A stretch of 64,000 nt of DNA from positions 5,513,501 through 5,577,500 of the forward strand of contig WPIO01000003.1 of NCBI GenBank assembly GCA_009760855.2. Direction: 5' to 3'. Below the pieces are notes generated by a model. The model saw only the letters and a list, made by a program, of their open reading frames with translations, searched no databases and was not told the origin of the DNA. The stretch is from Cristatella mucedo (lineage: Eukaryota; Bryozoa; Phylactolaemata; Cristatellidae). How positions within the stretch are numbered: the stretch's first letter is position 1; each line of letters opens with the position of its first letter. Positions 1-15,300 of this stretch are shown here, in pieces. Made by a program: the position numbers and the translations under genes.

Positions 1-498
1 CACTCATAAGTGCGCAGATGCATTGCATTTGCAGAGAAAATAGCGACGAGCAGCGAGCAGAGTCGCTGTCCGAGTCACCTGAGCACTGGCTTGAGTTGAT
101 GCTGGCCGTGCCACTCGTCGTCTGCCCACTCGGGCAAGCCACGCATGCCCTGGCGCTGCTTTGCCCAGGCTTGTACGAGCCAATAGGGCAATCCGCGCAG
201 CTATCGTGGCTCGGATTCACATATCTTCCCGGGCCGCAGACGTCTGGAGTAGGGAAGAGAAGCGTGAGCAAGCGAAGGAGCCACGTGATTGGCTGCGTAT
301 TTGGCGAATGTACACTCGCTCGCTGAGGTAAAGCGTTTCGGCCGCTTCTTTTGAACGAAAACGGCTTTTTGCTCGAAGGAAGCATCACCTTATGGTATGA
401 TAGGGTCCAAAACATTACCACATCTATAAGACGCAGCAACAACTGTAAGGGCAAAAACTGGCTCGGCACAGCGTAACTTTCTAATCTCTTGTCCTTAC

Positions 499-673
499 AT
501 GAGCATTGACGCCTGCCGTCCCCAGCATAGCCATCGGGGCAAATGCATTGCATCGCTCCTGCCACTAGTTGGCACTTGCTCTTGGCTGCGCAGCTTATTG
601 GCGAGTAGCTGAGCTTGCCATTGCTGCATTGGATCAGAGTCGAGCAGCTGTCGTCCAACCACGAAGCACCCTC
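499..673 (-). CDS. Exon 5: TIL-associated cysteine module plus EGF-like start
   Basis: Residues 388-445 plus one base. The acceptor is GTGTTTTCAG|GAGGG, phase 0, and the donor is TCAT|GTAAGG, phase 1. It begins EGASWLDDSCSTLIQCSNGK, which continues directly from the YYS at the end of exon 4 and matches the module that follows TIL in IgGFc-binding protein and zonadhesin. Then CQLVAGAMQCICPDGYAGDG resembles an EGF-like segment (C.C.GY.GDG). The following exon lies outside the window or was not found in the first 498 bases. Confidence 0.82.
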
Positions 674-3600
674 CTGAAAACACGCAGAAATGTCGCAGGC
701 TTTCATAAAGGCCTCTACAAGTTCTATCCATTTATGAAACCTGTCATCCTGGCTACAGCGGTACTAATCTCAGCACTGCTGTGCCCCTCCAACTCCTGAG
801 CATTGAAGCTACGCTGAACCAGCGCTACCATCCTTGAAAGTAACTGGGATTACGGGGGGGGGGTGCTACTCATGAAACGCATCGTTGACTTTGCCCCAGC
901 TCCTAAGGATGAGCTTACAAATTACGAACATCGAAGTTCTACTGTAATTTGTCAATACAATCTGCCATGGAGACAACTTGTATAGTGAATCCAGCCGATC
1001 GATCGGTAATATCAAGCGTTCGTGTTCGGATAAGGCTCATTACATTTTTCGAAGTTTAATCCCCCTGCTCAGCTCAGACCTGGTGGTTCCGAGTTTTTGG
1101 CCGTAAGTTCATTCCACGTCACACTTAGGCTGAACTTAATGTAATGAATCTCCGTCTGTAACTCCACAAAGTCATAAAGACCAGGTGGGTGTTACGCAGA
1201 AGAGTTTTGTATAGCGCACTCACAGCCTAAGCGGCTTTCGGTACGCATTCGGTAGCCAACAGACTTTGTCTCACGCAACATAGAGAAAGTGTGAAGCATA
1301 GCAGAGTCAGGAGAGCAGTTGAGGTAATGAGTAGCATGGAAGTAGCAGCTCAGGACCGCTGAAAAGGAAGAGCCATATTCGCCAGTAGGAGAGTAGTTGT
1401 CGTTGCGTGAGAATTGTGGAAGCGAGTTCCACAGTCTAGGACCTGCAGAGCGAAAGCTTCTGTCGCCAAAGATCTTTAAGCGGAGGAATTGAACAGCTAA
1501 TTTACTGTCCACACAGGACCTGAGGGCGCGAAGAGGCTGAAACTGGTGCAGTTCTAACCATATCTACATGTTGACACTGCGCATGTAACAATGCTATGCT
1601 TGATTACATTTTGCATACTATTACTAACTAATGGTCACGCTTTTTTACAGAATCTGTAAAGTGCCTAGAGAGAGATTCAGTTCTCTGAGGGCACTCTGCA
1701 AATCTATTATTTTAAGGTATCAAGCATTCAAAGCAAGCAATTATCAAACGCATAATTATATATTATTCATGTTTACAGCGCCTAAGTGAACTTAATCTCA
1801 ATCCAGGCGCTTTACAAATGCCGCAGGGCTCGAGCCCACTGCCTTGGTAGTTAAGAAAAGGCGAGTACCTTACCCCAAGCCATCTTGCTAAAGCAAGCAT
1901 GTCTTAAGTGTTGGCCACCGGTTAGTAAGACCCGTGGCTAGAACAGGCACTGAATCACGAACAGGTATCCACGCAAAGCATACCTGAACAAAAAAGTCTA
2001 ATTCGCGAGGACAAAGTGATATTTGACTGGAACAGAGCATATTTTTAAGACTTGCAATGATGCAAGGTTATAGCAGGTGGCTACCGGAACTGAGAGCGAG
2101 TTCAAGGCTTTTGGGGAAAAGGAGCTAAAGGCTCCATCACCAAACGATTTTAGTTTAGTTCGAGGGACGGAATAAAGCCTAGATGGTGAGGATAAGTTGG
2201 TGCAGGAGCACGGTGGAAGAGCAGGGAGTCAGATAGCTACGCTAGGGCTAGCGAGTAAAGTGACTTGTAAATAAACCGAGAATCTTGGAATTTACTCAAT
2301 GGTTGATAAGAAGCTAGTGAAGCTCAAACAGACAAATGTCGATGTGGCTGCTACGCTCTTGATATCACACCAGGTGATCAACTGAGTTGTTCACCAGCTG
2401 CAAACGATAACTCGCACCGGCTGGGAGTCCTAAGTTAAGGGATTGCAATAGTCTAGACGCGACGTCGAAAAAAGCATAAGCTAGTTTGCCTGCCAAACTC
2501 TTATAAACGCCGGGCCTAACTTTTCTATGCTCCTTAGCTGAAGGCAGGCCCACTTGAGGGAGGAGAAATAAATTGCTCTCATCTTATGACAGTTCGATCT
2601 GGAGCAATCGTTTAGAATAAGCGCCGACGTCACGCGAGTGACGCTAACTAAACCCATGTTGGGGTTTAGGTGTTCAAACTTTCGGGTAAGGCTAGGTTTT
2701 CCCATAATTACTAGGTTAGTCTTACCAACGTTAAGCTTCATGAGGTTAGTAGTCATCCAAACGTGAATGTCGTTGACTCAGGCAGTATGGGAATCAAGGA
2801 GTTCGGATGAGGGGTAAGGCTTAGCAGGGTCCAAAAAAAACCTTATATTGGCTTAGCTACATTTCTATTTACTCAAGTGACTTGCAATCCTCCTGGCCTG
2901 AAACGCACCTTAGATTTAACGCGAGGTGCTCGGATGGCGCACTGTAATCACTGCGGCTGCCGTAGCCACTAAGAGCAAGGGATTATAGCAATGCTAACAG
3001 TAGATTGCAGCGAGTGCAACGAATTGGTACAATGCCGGTGGGTAGTGTCACGTGACTCGTCGTGCTGTTTGGCACAACTAGCAAATGGAGCACGCGAACG
3101 CTACGCCTGGACAATTAGACTGCCTATGTGACTCCTTATCAGCCAGTGTCACAGTAATCTGATGCAAGCAGTGCTGGCAGACATGATTGGCGTCGTGGCT
3201 GGCATGATTACATCATAAGGTTGAATGGGTTGACTGGCCTTTCTCCACCATAGACAGACGTGGCTTCTTCCTTGGCTTAGCTACTGCTTTGACCTTCACC
3301 CTAAGCGGCTATCGAGTAAGGGCGCACATGGTTGCTACATTGGACAATCGGTAGTCGCTACGGCAACTCCAGTTCAAGCACTGCTACTGCAGCATAAGAA
3401 CACAATTGACGTCAGTGGCACAGCTATTCCCGTCTTTTCATACCGTCCTACTGTCCAAACGACCGGGGAGTTGACTGGGCTTCCCGGGAGTGGGATCAAG
3501 AAGCAGGAGATCAGATCAACTTGTTCAACCACGAAAAGGACATATCAAGCTGGCAGTGGAGGGTGGATTTAATTAGTTGTCACCCCTCTACTAGTGGTAA

Positions 3601-6600
3601 ACTGGCCACCGTGTAGAGCAAGCACGTGTAGCAAAAGTTCTTCCAGTCGTCAAGTCCTGCAAGTTTCACTCCGGAACAGCAACTTCGGCAGGAAGGACAT
3701 TCGCACACCGACACACAAACGCACACACATGCACACACACATACTACACATACATAGATCGTTCTACCTTGTCCTAAATATCAGAGTGTTGCTGGGCAAC
3801 CCTATGAAAAACTTATTTGAGTTCAGCAGGCATTCTCATATTGAGCAACTAAACACGTCCACCAAGAACGTTTCCCGGAGCCGCATGCAAGCGTTGGCGG
3901 GAGCACGAGCTGAATACACCGATGACCTTCAGTGACTTTGGTGACCGTCAGCAACAGTCGTCGTATACACCGCCGAATCCGTTCCGAGGAGGCCGAGGGC
4001 AAGAGCCGACGTGGCCTGAGCTCGCTCCAGCCACGGCCCCTACTCACCGAGTAATACGCCGCTTCGTAGAAGCAGCCGCAGGTGCCCGGCTTCGGTAGGC
4101 AGCCGGAGCCGCTCCACTGGGTGCTTAGAGGGCATACACATCCCTCTGTGTAGCCCGAAGAGCAGGTCGTCGCCTGAAGTCCGCTGCAGGCGCCGGCGAA
4201 GGACCTCGAGCAAGCCGCCGGACATACCGACGCATTCGTCGAGTAGACAGAGCTGCGTGGACATGCCTTGGCTGTAGTGAGAGAACGGCACAGACGGCAC
4301 GGCTTAATCGTGCGGGCAAGGAAGAAGTCAAACTGCCCAGCGGAGCCACGAATTGTCGTCGCACAGTCCAATCACTGTCACCTTGTTTTGCTATTTTCCC
4401 AATGTATATTGGCTTACAGGTCTCGGCTGCTTGGAAGTGACACGCAAGTTCTATGCATGTGACACACAATGGACGATGCTTGACAGATGCGCTGCAGTGA
4501 GCGACAACTCACCTCGCAGGACCTCGTCGCAGGCGGTGGGACAACCGCAATCATTATCGACGAGGGGTACGGTTCGACAATGATGACAATGCCTAGGGAA
4601 AAGCCGCGGATACTCGCGAAATACGATATTATAAGATAATTAATATGGTACGAAATACGTAGGCGTGACCTCCATCCCCAGGGCCGGGCATTAGCGACTG
4701 TCCTCCCATATGTCGTAAGAGCACTCGGGTCTTGGTCCCAAGGTAATGCGACAATCTTCGTGCTGGTTCAATCTGGCTTTCATTCTTTACATGTTTTTGA
4801 TGCTATCGATCACCAAGTCCTACTTCAGCGCCTCTCATCTCGCCTGGGCAGCACTGGCACTGCTCAGCAATGGCTCACGTCCTATCTCAGTGGGAGACTC
4901 CAGAGTATTAAAGTGAATGGGTAAAGATCATCCGAGGTACCTCTGAAATATGGGTTACCTCAGGGCTGAGTGCTTGGTCTGGTTCTTTTCACGGTTTCTA
5001 CTCTCCCCCTTGCCGATGTAATTGCCAAGCACAATCTAGGCTTTCACATCTATGCGGATGACACTCAGTTGTACCTTTGCTTTGATTCCTCCCAGCGTTC
5101 GAGCACGTCAAATTTTCTCAACTCCCTTGCTGCACGTATTGATGACATCCACACATGGATGGCAGCAAATTTTCTTAAATTAAATGATGATAAAACCAAC
5201 TTACTAGTTATGGGTAAACCAAGTGTGATTCAGAAATAGCTAACGCTCAAAATTGGCTCTGCCAGTATATCCCCTGTTGAAACTGCACGAAATCTAGACG
5301 TCACGGTCCAAAGTGACCTTTAGTTAGACGACCAATAAAGTCTGCTTACTTTAAGCTACATAACATTGCTAACATTCAGGCTTGTTTAGACATGGATACC
5401 GGATCTAAATTGGTCCATGCATTTGTGACATCCCGTCTCGACTTCTGTTACTCACTGCTTTCTGCTTTCTGAAGGCAGTGTCTTCAAAAGATATGAGGTT
5501 CGAACGAGGTACTGGTAAACGATTAGATTGCGAGAAGCGGATTTAGATTAAGGGCAATAACAATATATCAAATTACGTCCGCTTATTGTTGCGGTCACGA
5601 ATCGTGAATCGACGAGCCCTAGATTAATGTCGGTGAAACCTCGCTGCCACGAGCTGCCGGCACGGCACGGGACGGTCATGTCCTTGGACGGCCATTACAC
5701 GGAGGTCAGCGGGGATAAGCCAGGAGTCCAAGACAGGTGGGGCAACGACTCCCTAGCAGAAACCTATGTTTTTCATGTAGCCATCTCATCGATCTGACAG
5801 TAATCTCTCGCTTTCTTCACTGCTACAGCTAACCAAGTCACGTTGGCCAGCGAAAGGCGTTTCAATAGGACCCACATGGCGACAGCTGAAGCGCACTGCA
5901 TATTGGAAGCCAGCAAACGACCACCTGCAGTAGACGTCCCAAAGAATTCGAATCCCGAACGAACACACAGATGACAACTTGAAGAGATTAGCAGACGGTG
6001 GTATACAACCACTTATTGTCAGTTCTTAGCAATACAAATTGGCCGCTGTGCAAAACAGGTGATTGAATGTAACACCTTCAAAATGCCGTCCTATTTTTAA
6101 ATGCTTTGCTAACTATGTATCCTTGACCAAATTTATCAGTGTAGCGTCAATCGGCGGAGCGTGGCTATTTTCTGCATTAACAGGCGTTTAAAATATAAAT
6201 GAAAGCGCACTTTCATACTTCAAGTGCTACTTCGATTCGCTGAGTCTCCGAAGTGGCGCTTAAGTACAAAATGTTTGAGCTGTGCTCTCGAAATGAATGC
6301 CTCTGTCATTTGTATATTTGTACTAGTTTTAGATAATTACGCTATTGTAAATTATTCTCCCTAGCAATGAACCAATAAGGAACCAACTTTGGGAGCAATT
6401 ACAACTTTCGCATATATTCACGAAGTAATAATGATAATAATAATAATATATTTGAGTAGCGACCTCAAAGAAAGGAATTACTGTCTAGGCACTTTACAGA
6501 TGATGTATAGCAAGCAATACCAAATTATTAGTTGTACCGCCCACAAGCAGCAGGCACAGTGTACACAGGTACTTGCACACGAAGGCTGTATCACAAAGAC

Positions 6601-9600
6601 CCACCAAATGTTGGAATAAACAGTTGTAAGCTTCTTTTTAAATGTTGTCATGTCAGTGGACGTTATGACGTGCGTCGGTAGTGAGTTCCAGGCTTTGGGA
6701 GCATAGGAACTAAAAGTAGAATCTTGAATGATTTTTAGGTTCCTGTGATGTATAGCTAAACGAGAAGATTCAGAAAATTTGATGGTATGATGTTTAGTCT
6801 GGTGGAGGAGTAGTTCTTTTAGCTTGGCTGAAACCAAAGAATGAAGGGACCTCCAAGTAAGTGAAAGGACCTTGAATTTGATACGCTGTTTGACTGAGAG
6901 TCAGCGAAGGTCTGCTAGAAGTGGTGTGATGTGGTGACTGCGACGCTCAAAGCAGACGAGCCTAGCTGAGGAGTTTTGCACCAACTCTAAGTACCAGATT
7001 GCATACGCCGGGAGACCAGCGAGCAGTGAGTTATAGAGGTTTCGCCGGGATGCCACAAATGCATAAACCACTTTCGATGTATAATTCCTGTCTGAGCAAG
7101 CCCAAATACTAGCTATATTCACTGAAAGAAAGTGTTGACTGTGGAGCTGATGTGGTCGTCTAATGAACGATCATTTCGGAATAGGACACATAGGTTACGC
7201 GCCGATTCAACAGGATACCGGAATTCGACAGGAGCACATCGTGCGATATAAATGCCAAGGGTGTGAGCCCTGCATTTTGTGCCGTGGAAAGCTATTTTTG
7301 ATAGCTCAGTTGGTAGATCACCTGATCGGTCATCCAGAGTTGTAAACTAATAATAATATAAGATTTGCATAACATCCTATGAGAACTAAATCTCTTTCTA
7401 AGCACTTTACATATGTGGAAAATAAAGTATGTTCGATTGTTTAGTTATAACTTGCTCAAGCTCAGGACGCACAAGCATAAATAAGAGAACACATGCTGAA
7501 TGAGTGAATCCCGTTAGAAACCGGTGGGTCATTAAGCTTCTTTTTACATGCGTTTAAGTAAGACGGAGTGGTGACATTAGATGGTCGTTAGATCCAGACT
7601 TTAGGAGCGTGCGAGTTGAAGGCATGGCCTCCACAGAATATAGATTTGGTTAGACGTACAGCTAACTTACTTGAGTCATAAGAGTGAGTGATTCGATATG
7701 AAGCCTGATTACGAAATCCAATTATCATCGCACCCCGGCAAGTCAAACCAAGGTCGTGCGACTACGACCATGCTAAGGTTGCTGAATCTGCATGCCGCAA
7801 AAGTAAATAGATTAGTCTTTCAGTTTCTAATTACAGTAACGTAATATTCCACTTCTTTTTGAAATTCTGCCAGTGGGTGCGCATAACCAGCTACGAGATC
7901 GGCTGGATTTTGCCCATCAATCCTACAGACTGTCTAACTAAATGCTGATCAGACAACACTGGATTGGCGAGACTGTTCCAGAGATGAGCACAAAAAGATG
8001 AAGTCAAAATCGCCTATGCATTGCTGCATATAAGTGCGATCCTCCGCATGTTCTGTGCACTAATTGAGTTCTAGTTCGGAAATCGTTTCAGATGTCACAC
8101 TAGCGCTTTTAACTAATATTATCAAAGCCGCTTTCAATGGCGAGCTGATTCATAATTAGGGCCTCCACGAAGGCGCTGGGTCAGACATCGAGAGCAAGAA
8201 TACTAATAATAATATATCTGATATAGCGCCCTCAGAGAACTCAATTTCTTTTCTAGGCCCTTTGCATTTGCTGCTAAGGAAACATGATCAAATAGCTTGT
8301 GGTAGCATGCTCGATGACAACAAGCATAACATGGTTAGGGTGACATGCACTGGGTCAGCATGAGAGTACGCTTCAAAGTGAGTTTGGCCGCTCTAACTGA
8401 AACCGTCCCACGAGTTGTCATTTTGTCTACACTACTGCGGTGGCTTTTCAAAGTGACGTTTTCACTGCTCGAATGTGAGGACGGTATAATTATCGGTGTG
8501 CATCTATGAAGTGGGCGCATCCACCAAAGGCGTTGTACGCCATCAATCGAGCGACGCAACGTCTTATCTTCCCGCCCGCCGCACTTGATGCCGCCGCCGC
8601 GCAGGCTCGCTGCCTAATTGTAGACAGCATCAGTTCAGTCCACTAGAAACGCTTACCGCACGAGGTGCCGTCTCTCCATCCATAGGGGGGCTGACCTCGT
8701 GCATAGCATTGTAGAGCGTACGCATCTCCAAATTTGCAAGTGACAGCCTCGTCTAATGGTGACCTTTCGGAGGCACCGACGGCAGTGAAACCGCTTCCCT
8801 CCTCGTCCAAGGTTCCACTTAAGCACATGTCGTAGACGCAGAAGCCGTACATGACGTTCGCCAGCTGCCGAAAGGTAGTAGAGCACGCTCGAAACTGAGA
8901 TGTAGAAGTTCGGTTAAACCAGTCGCAGGTGTGTCTCCCCTGCAGGTCGTAACGACTAGAGCACGATTGAATTCGAGCATTGACTGATCCGGTGTCTATT
9001 TGAGGCAGTGATTTGCAACCCCTGCAAAATTCGACTCGGCTCTTACGTCCGCTATTCGGGAGGTTTTACATGCATAGCAAAGAGGTTTTTAAACAATTTC
9101 CTATTTCCTCAGCCACACATCAATTGCTATTCGCAGCACAAAAGGCAGCAGGCGGCATTAGACATTAGATATAGGATTACATTTCCTATACCTCTTGATT
9201 TGGTCGAAGCATGGCAACGCGAATAGTGCAGTTTGCAGTCCGAAAAGTTCAAGGCTCAGTAGCCCCACCAAGCGGCCATGCGCTTCGCGAACATGCAGCC
9301 ATAGCTCTACCATCATCATCTAGTCTGACAATGTTTATGAAGGTAAATGTTTTAGATAAGTAAATAAGCTTTAAATCATCTTTGATATTTTCTAACCAAG
9401 ACTCGCACCTGAACGCTGAGGAAGCGGAAGCAGCCATCAGGGATTTCACAAATAACTTTGATCGACTGTGACACACTTCAATACTTATGAGACTTTAACA
9501 ATAAGCCTCGAGAAACTGTAGTTTGATTAAGCACTATATAGAAAAATGTTCCGGGTTTAAACAACAAATTTCGCGCAAGAGCACATACATGTTCTCATGC

Positions 9601-12320
9601 AACGGCCTAAAATGGCAGGCTCAGCGAGCGGCCCAGCAATCTCGAGCTGCGATACACTTGCCACTTCTAAATTAAGCATCGCTAAACTACAGTAGTTTTG
9701 TTTCCATATTATACAGTACAGCTTTTGGCTTTTCCCACCCAAATTTTAAACAATTTGGCGCGTGTATTCTTATGCAAATGACCCCCGACGTTCCTGCCCA
9801 GTGAGCCAAAAATGTCATTTATTGCTTCTAATATAACTGATGTTATTTATTGCTTCTAGTATAACCAAGGTAATATACCTAGTTTCTACAGTGCTCCGAA
9901 CCACGGTCAATACGCCTGCTGAGCTAGCAGCGTGTTTGGCTTGGCTAAGAGCTTTTCTTATTTGACAAAGGTTCATGCCCAAGGCAGTTCACAGGAAAAC
10001 GCATGTCGTTACAGTGCTACGGCAAATACTGGCCAGTTCTATTTTCAAATAAGTCGGCTGTTCCACGATATGGCAGCTTTTCTGTAAAAACAGCTAACAT
10101 TTAAACTTAGAAGCAAACTTCTTACCCCCTCCCCGAGCACAATTAGTAATCACAATATGATCTAGAAAAATCCCCTTCCTATCTAAAGGAGAAGGAATAT
10201 ATCTTATTATGAGTGACGATCGTGATAGATTCAAATGCTGCCAGAGGCTCGCCATCAGATCGATATTTTTTAATTGCTCATCAGCGAGGTCCTGTGCTGT
10301 CACCAAGTAGTCAATGAGAACACAGCTGTGACATTTCCGCTGTCATTGTTCAGTGGAAATCATTAGCCTTGCATGTGCTGGGACCGAATCTAATGATATT
10401 TAGTTTTATGTGAAGGATGTCTCCTGCTAGCACGTTAATTTAGATGTGCATGCGTTGACTCTAGGATTTATTGAAACGAATGTGCGCTAGTAAAATTTCT
10501 TCGTTTGAGTACTGATTCGGTTGAGTACTGGTTGAGTACTGAGTAATACACTTTAAGCCCACGGCATTGGCTGAGTATAACTATATTTCTATACCCGGAG
10601 AGGTCATCGGCCAATTGATCTGCCAGCCATTCGCACTACAGCACTACTGCCGGATGGCATTGAAAAGGTTTTGTTATCTAGCATTACAGGTTTTAATGAT
10701 TAAGACTTAAAACGGCAGTTGTACGATGCTCTTTTGGCAATCGCAGCTCTATCGAAGTTTGTGCAGGGCCACTCACTGAGCGGAGCCATTGGAAGCCATT
10801 TTTCGACAGCGAACAGCCCAATCGTACCCAATTTGGTTGTTAAATCTCGAACAGTGCTGTCTATAATGTGAATTTGAAGCCGAAGTTGGGCGATGCTTAC
10901 TTTGATGGAAATAGCAGCTGTATCGAAGTTCAGACAAGTAAAGCGGATCTCTGGGCCGGCCCTTTGGAGGCCATTGGAGGCTTCATTCATTAAAACAGCC
11001 CGCGATGGTGATACCCGAGTACGAATGGCGCCGTACGTGAATGTATTAGTTCTAAATCTTGACTGGCATTGTTATTGCCAGCTATTATGTGTTTTAATTT
11101 GAGTGCTCAGCTGCTATGACACATGAGTTTGAGTGCCTTCAATGGGAACGGCAAAATGAAGACTGGTTGGCGTTGTCCAAGTTCGTTCTCAAAGCCTAGC
11201 GTTGACTACCTGATGAGTCGTCAGGCAGAGGCCTCATTGAGAAATGCAGAAGAAAATCTGAGGCTGCGGGCATTCTTACGACGTTAGTTATGGAGGAGCG
11301 AAGCAAGTGTAGACATCACAAAAGGAGAACGGTAGCACTGGGATATATGGCTAGTTGGCCTTCTTAGAGTGGAGGGGGCTTTTTTTTCATCATCAGGTGC
11401 TAGAAATATAGGCGCGTTTCTCGGTGGAATCTTGAAGCACAGAATTTTTTCATTCGGAAGACCGTAGTCTCAGCTTATCATCACGTTCAATCCCTGTCCA
11501 AGATTAGGGACATCTGCCTAACACGGCAGCCGGCAAAAGATCCTACTACTTATCTGGTTCCCTCTCGACAGGACTACTGTAGTTTATTTTTGGCTGGGCG
11601 ACCTAAAAAGTTGTTAAGCTTTAACAGGTAGGGACAAATATGGCTGCAAAGTTGGTCAACCTAATCAAGAAGCTCGGCCACGTGTCTCCTTTGCTGAAGG
11701 AGCTGACAAAGCTTCCGGTCAATCCACAGATCCATATCAACATTCTTAGTATGGCCCATAAGGTTGCTAGGGCTTGGCTCCTTAATACCTAGCTGAACTG
11801 AGGCACTATTTCTGTATAATGTGGAACCAAAATCGCAGTGCCACGACGCTTAATAAAAAATTTCAACTGTATCGCAGTGTTTTCTGCCTCCTCATACACT
11901 CGGTTTATCCTTGGACAATAAATTAGCTGCTACATGCTTTATCTTTTAGACTTTCTGGTGACCGAAGCTTTTGCTCTGCAGGTCCTAAGCAGTGGCATGA
12001 ACTTTCACAACACTTAAGCAGTGATTTCTTCTCTCCAGTTGCTGTCTTTCCAGACTATGGCACATCCTTTCCAGCCGTCCTGGGATGTTACTTCCATGCT
12101 ACTCACTTTCTCGACTGACCTCCTGATTCAGCGATACTTCTCACTTTCTCGTTGTTTCGCATCTTGGAATCGGTTAACTACCCTATGCATATCGAAAGCC
12201 GGTTTGCCTTTGACTCAGCTATAGAAAAACTCTTTATCCTAAAACCCTTTGTGCGTGTGTGTGTGTGTGTGTGTGTGTGATTTTGTGGAGTTACAAAATA
12301 CTATATATATATATATATAT

Positions 12321-12379
<59 letters not shown>

Positions 12380-15300
12380 TCTTCTTTTCTTTCTCTGAAA
12401 CACCTACACGTGAACTTTGAGATGAGGTCAGCAGCGGCGGGCTTGAAAGTAGACGGGAAGCAGAGCTTGGAAAGGAAGCCGAATCGTTCTGTGAGAATGC
12501 TACAGCGAATATGCATTCTCTAATCTCGCCTATCCGATTAGAACTTGTTAATAAGAAAAATATATGCATTAAGCTAGCCTGAAAGCGGCTGTAGAGATGC
12601 TTGACTGTCAAGATCAACATTTTTTTTTAATTGAGCATTCAAAGCCACCACCCGCTAAGCCGGCGGCACAGCGGTCTTCGCCTGGGTTGAAAATTGTAGT
12701 GTGCAAGGAGACCAGCCACCATTTACGAATTACAGTTTATTATTACTTAAACATCATGGCCAGTAGCTGCGGCTAATGCTTTAGTGGTCGGAGGGAAGCG
12801 TGGCTAGCCTTTCAACTTGGTTTATCCTATTTCTGAAGAAAGGCTTTGCGAGGAGTCTCGTTGGATCTTTTTAAGGACTACAGGGCTTTTCTCAGCTCTC
12901 ATTAGACAGAAATTCTCTTATCCTTTTTCGAACGCTTTACCTTGGCGACAGTCTCTCAGTTTATGTAGCTGCTTGGAGCGACATAACTTACGCAGTCCCT
13001 TTAGGTTTAAAGTTTGGATCTCCATAAGACCTCTCTCGTCATGCCAGGTCAGGAAAGTTCCTATTGCCAAAGCTGCACATTTCAGCTAGTTACAGCTGGC
13101 ATCAATGGAATTTGAAGCTTGTATGCTGCACTCCATGTAGGCCACCTAGCTAATGTCACGCTATGGTTTGAATGCTAAATATAAGGATTCGTTCAGGTTC
13201 CCATGAGTAACTCCCGCAAACTGGAATCCACTTGCACGCGGCAAAGTCCGTAGAAAAAAGTGCACGTATACGCGCTCTAGCTACAGTTTTATCTTATCAA
13301 CTCAGTAAAGAAAAAAGCTTCAAGAATAGTATGCTGCTTGTGCGGCGATCGGCTTTTATTTTTGAGGGTGTGAAAAGTATCTAGATTGCAATGAGCTCCA
13401 CGTTACTGTAAACGCACGACGAAAACTTTTAGGCCGGATCTCCACCGGTCGTTAGGCTCAGTTGAAAAACTTACCGATCTGATGTATCCGAAACAAACCA
13501 GTTACTGTAAGAGGAAGCCACTATTCGATCGTTAGCTGGATCTCCGTCAAAATTTCCGCACAGTCCGCAGAGGAATGTCCGAAGCTTGGCAGAAGACCTC
13601 ACTAAAACTAGGCCGTATTCATTCACCACGACCGAAACGCCTGCACTAACGATCGTTGCCTCGGTTCCAGTTGGCCCGCGCTGAACGATAAGGCGACACT
13701 TGTAGTTGAAAGCCTCCGTCATTAAACCGTAGTTCTACAAAGTGAACTGTACAGATTATTAATCCGCCTCACCGAGAGTAGATTGAGAACGAACAAGCAA
13801 GAAGAACAGTATCGCAAGCCTTTAACTAAATAATACAGTTGTGCGTAAGTAATGATCAATCATTTGCCCCTTAAAAATAGTAATAATAATAAACTTGATA
13901 AAGCGCCCTCAGAGAACTCAATCTCTCTCTAGGCGCTTTACATTTGCTGCAAAGAGAAATGCAATTGAATAGTGAGTCATATCATGCTTGATAAACAAAC
14001 AAAATGAATAACATGGTTAGGGGTGACATGCACAGGGTCAGCATGCAAATGTGGTTAGTGGCAGCATGCACAGTGTCAGCACACATAAGCACGTGAAGGA
14101 CGAATCACAGGGACCCACTAAATGCTGTCCTAAATAGGTGTGTTTTCAAGTTCTTTTTAAATGTGGTCAAGTCAGGGGATGTTCTGACGCAAGTCGGGAG
14201 GGAGTTCCAGGCTTCGGGAGCATACGAACTAGATGCACGGTCTCCAAAGGATTTGAGGTTTGGACGAGGTATTTGTAGACTGCTGGATTCCGAAAAGCGC
14301 GTGGTACGACTTCTTTCTCGTTCAGCTCTGCGTTACAGCAACTACCTGATGTCTCAGTGCCACAACTATCGATGACTTCACGCAGATCTACCTACCAACA
14401 AGTTCTCGCACCATGAGCAGACGCTCGAACGGTGCAGACTTGAGCTGACACTCATATTTATATCTTTCCCTACAATTAAACTAAGTGAAACTAGAGTCTG
14501 CGCTCCTGGGCATCCGTGGCTGCGAGGGCACTTTCTATAGACATGAGTGGGATGATATAATTTTCGCCTCTTGTTTCAGAGGTCGTCGGTTCAATACTAG
14601 AGGGCAACCCGACAGAATACAAATTTATTTCTTCTTAGTGAGGTGGAACTGTTTGACACCGGAAAAATCGGGCTTACGGCAAATATTATGTACAATGCAA
14701 CTAATTAATATGATAAGATCGGATAAGAATGCAAATATATCTAAATCTCTAATTGTGAATTTATAGGAAGAATCTAATGACATTTTAGAATTGATATCAA
14801 GAATAAGAGTTGCTCGGTCTTGCTTTTAAACTTAGTCCCTCGAGCAATAAATCTGACCATGATACAATACTAGAAAAGCAAATTAACTTGCCACTAAAAT
14901 ATTAAGTTTAATACGGAAGTGTTATGAGTGCTGATCTGATTTCGATCGTAGGCTAGTGGGTTTAACGAGCTCCATATGAAAACCTGATTCCAGATTAAGT
15001 CCTAAGTAATCTGCCGGGATGAGCTGTTCCCTGAAGTTTTTTTAGTAGTCTGAAAGAACAAAAAGTTATATTTATTTTTCGGAGACTTGGGGGTGAATTT
15101 ACATGCGCTATTAGAGCACATATGTCAACTGGAAGACTCACTTTTGATACATAGTCACATGTATGTACTACTAGGAACACCACTGGTCCCTATATCCATT
15201 TGATTCCAACTGGTTTGCACGAAGAAGCAATTTAGAAATTACTTTCAGAAGCGTGGTATTTGCTATTGCCGTGCTTGCTGTCTTAACGATAATTTACCCA

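Noticed and set aside
3823-4469. Overlapping minus-strand frames around the TIL exon, taken as one long ORF
   Set aside because: Only 4048-4271 in one frame matches TIL; the remainder lies outside the splice sites or is in other frames.
7296-7342. Possible functional tRNA gene
   Set aside because: Lacks the T arm and B box and cannot complete a cloverleaf.
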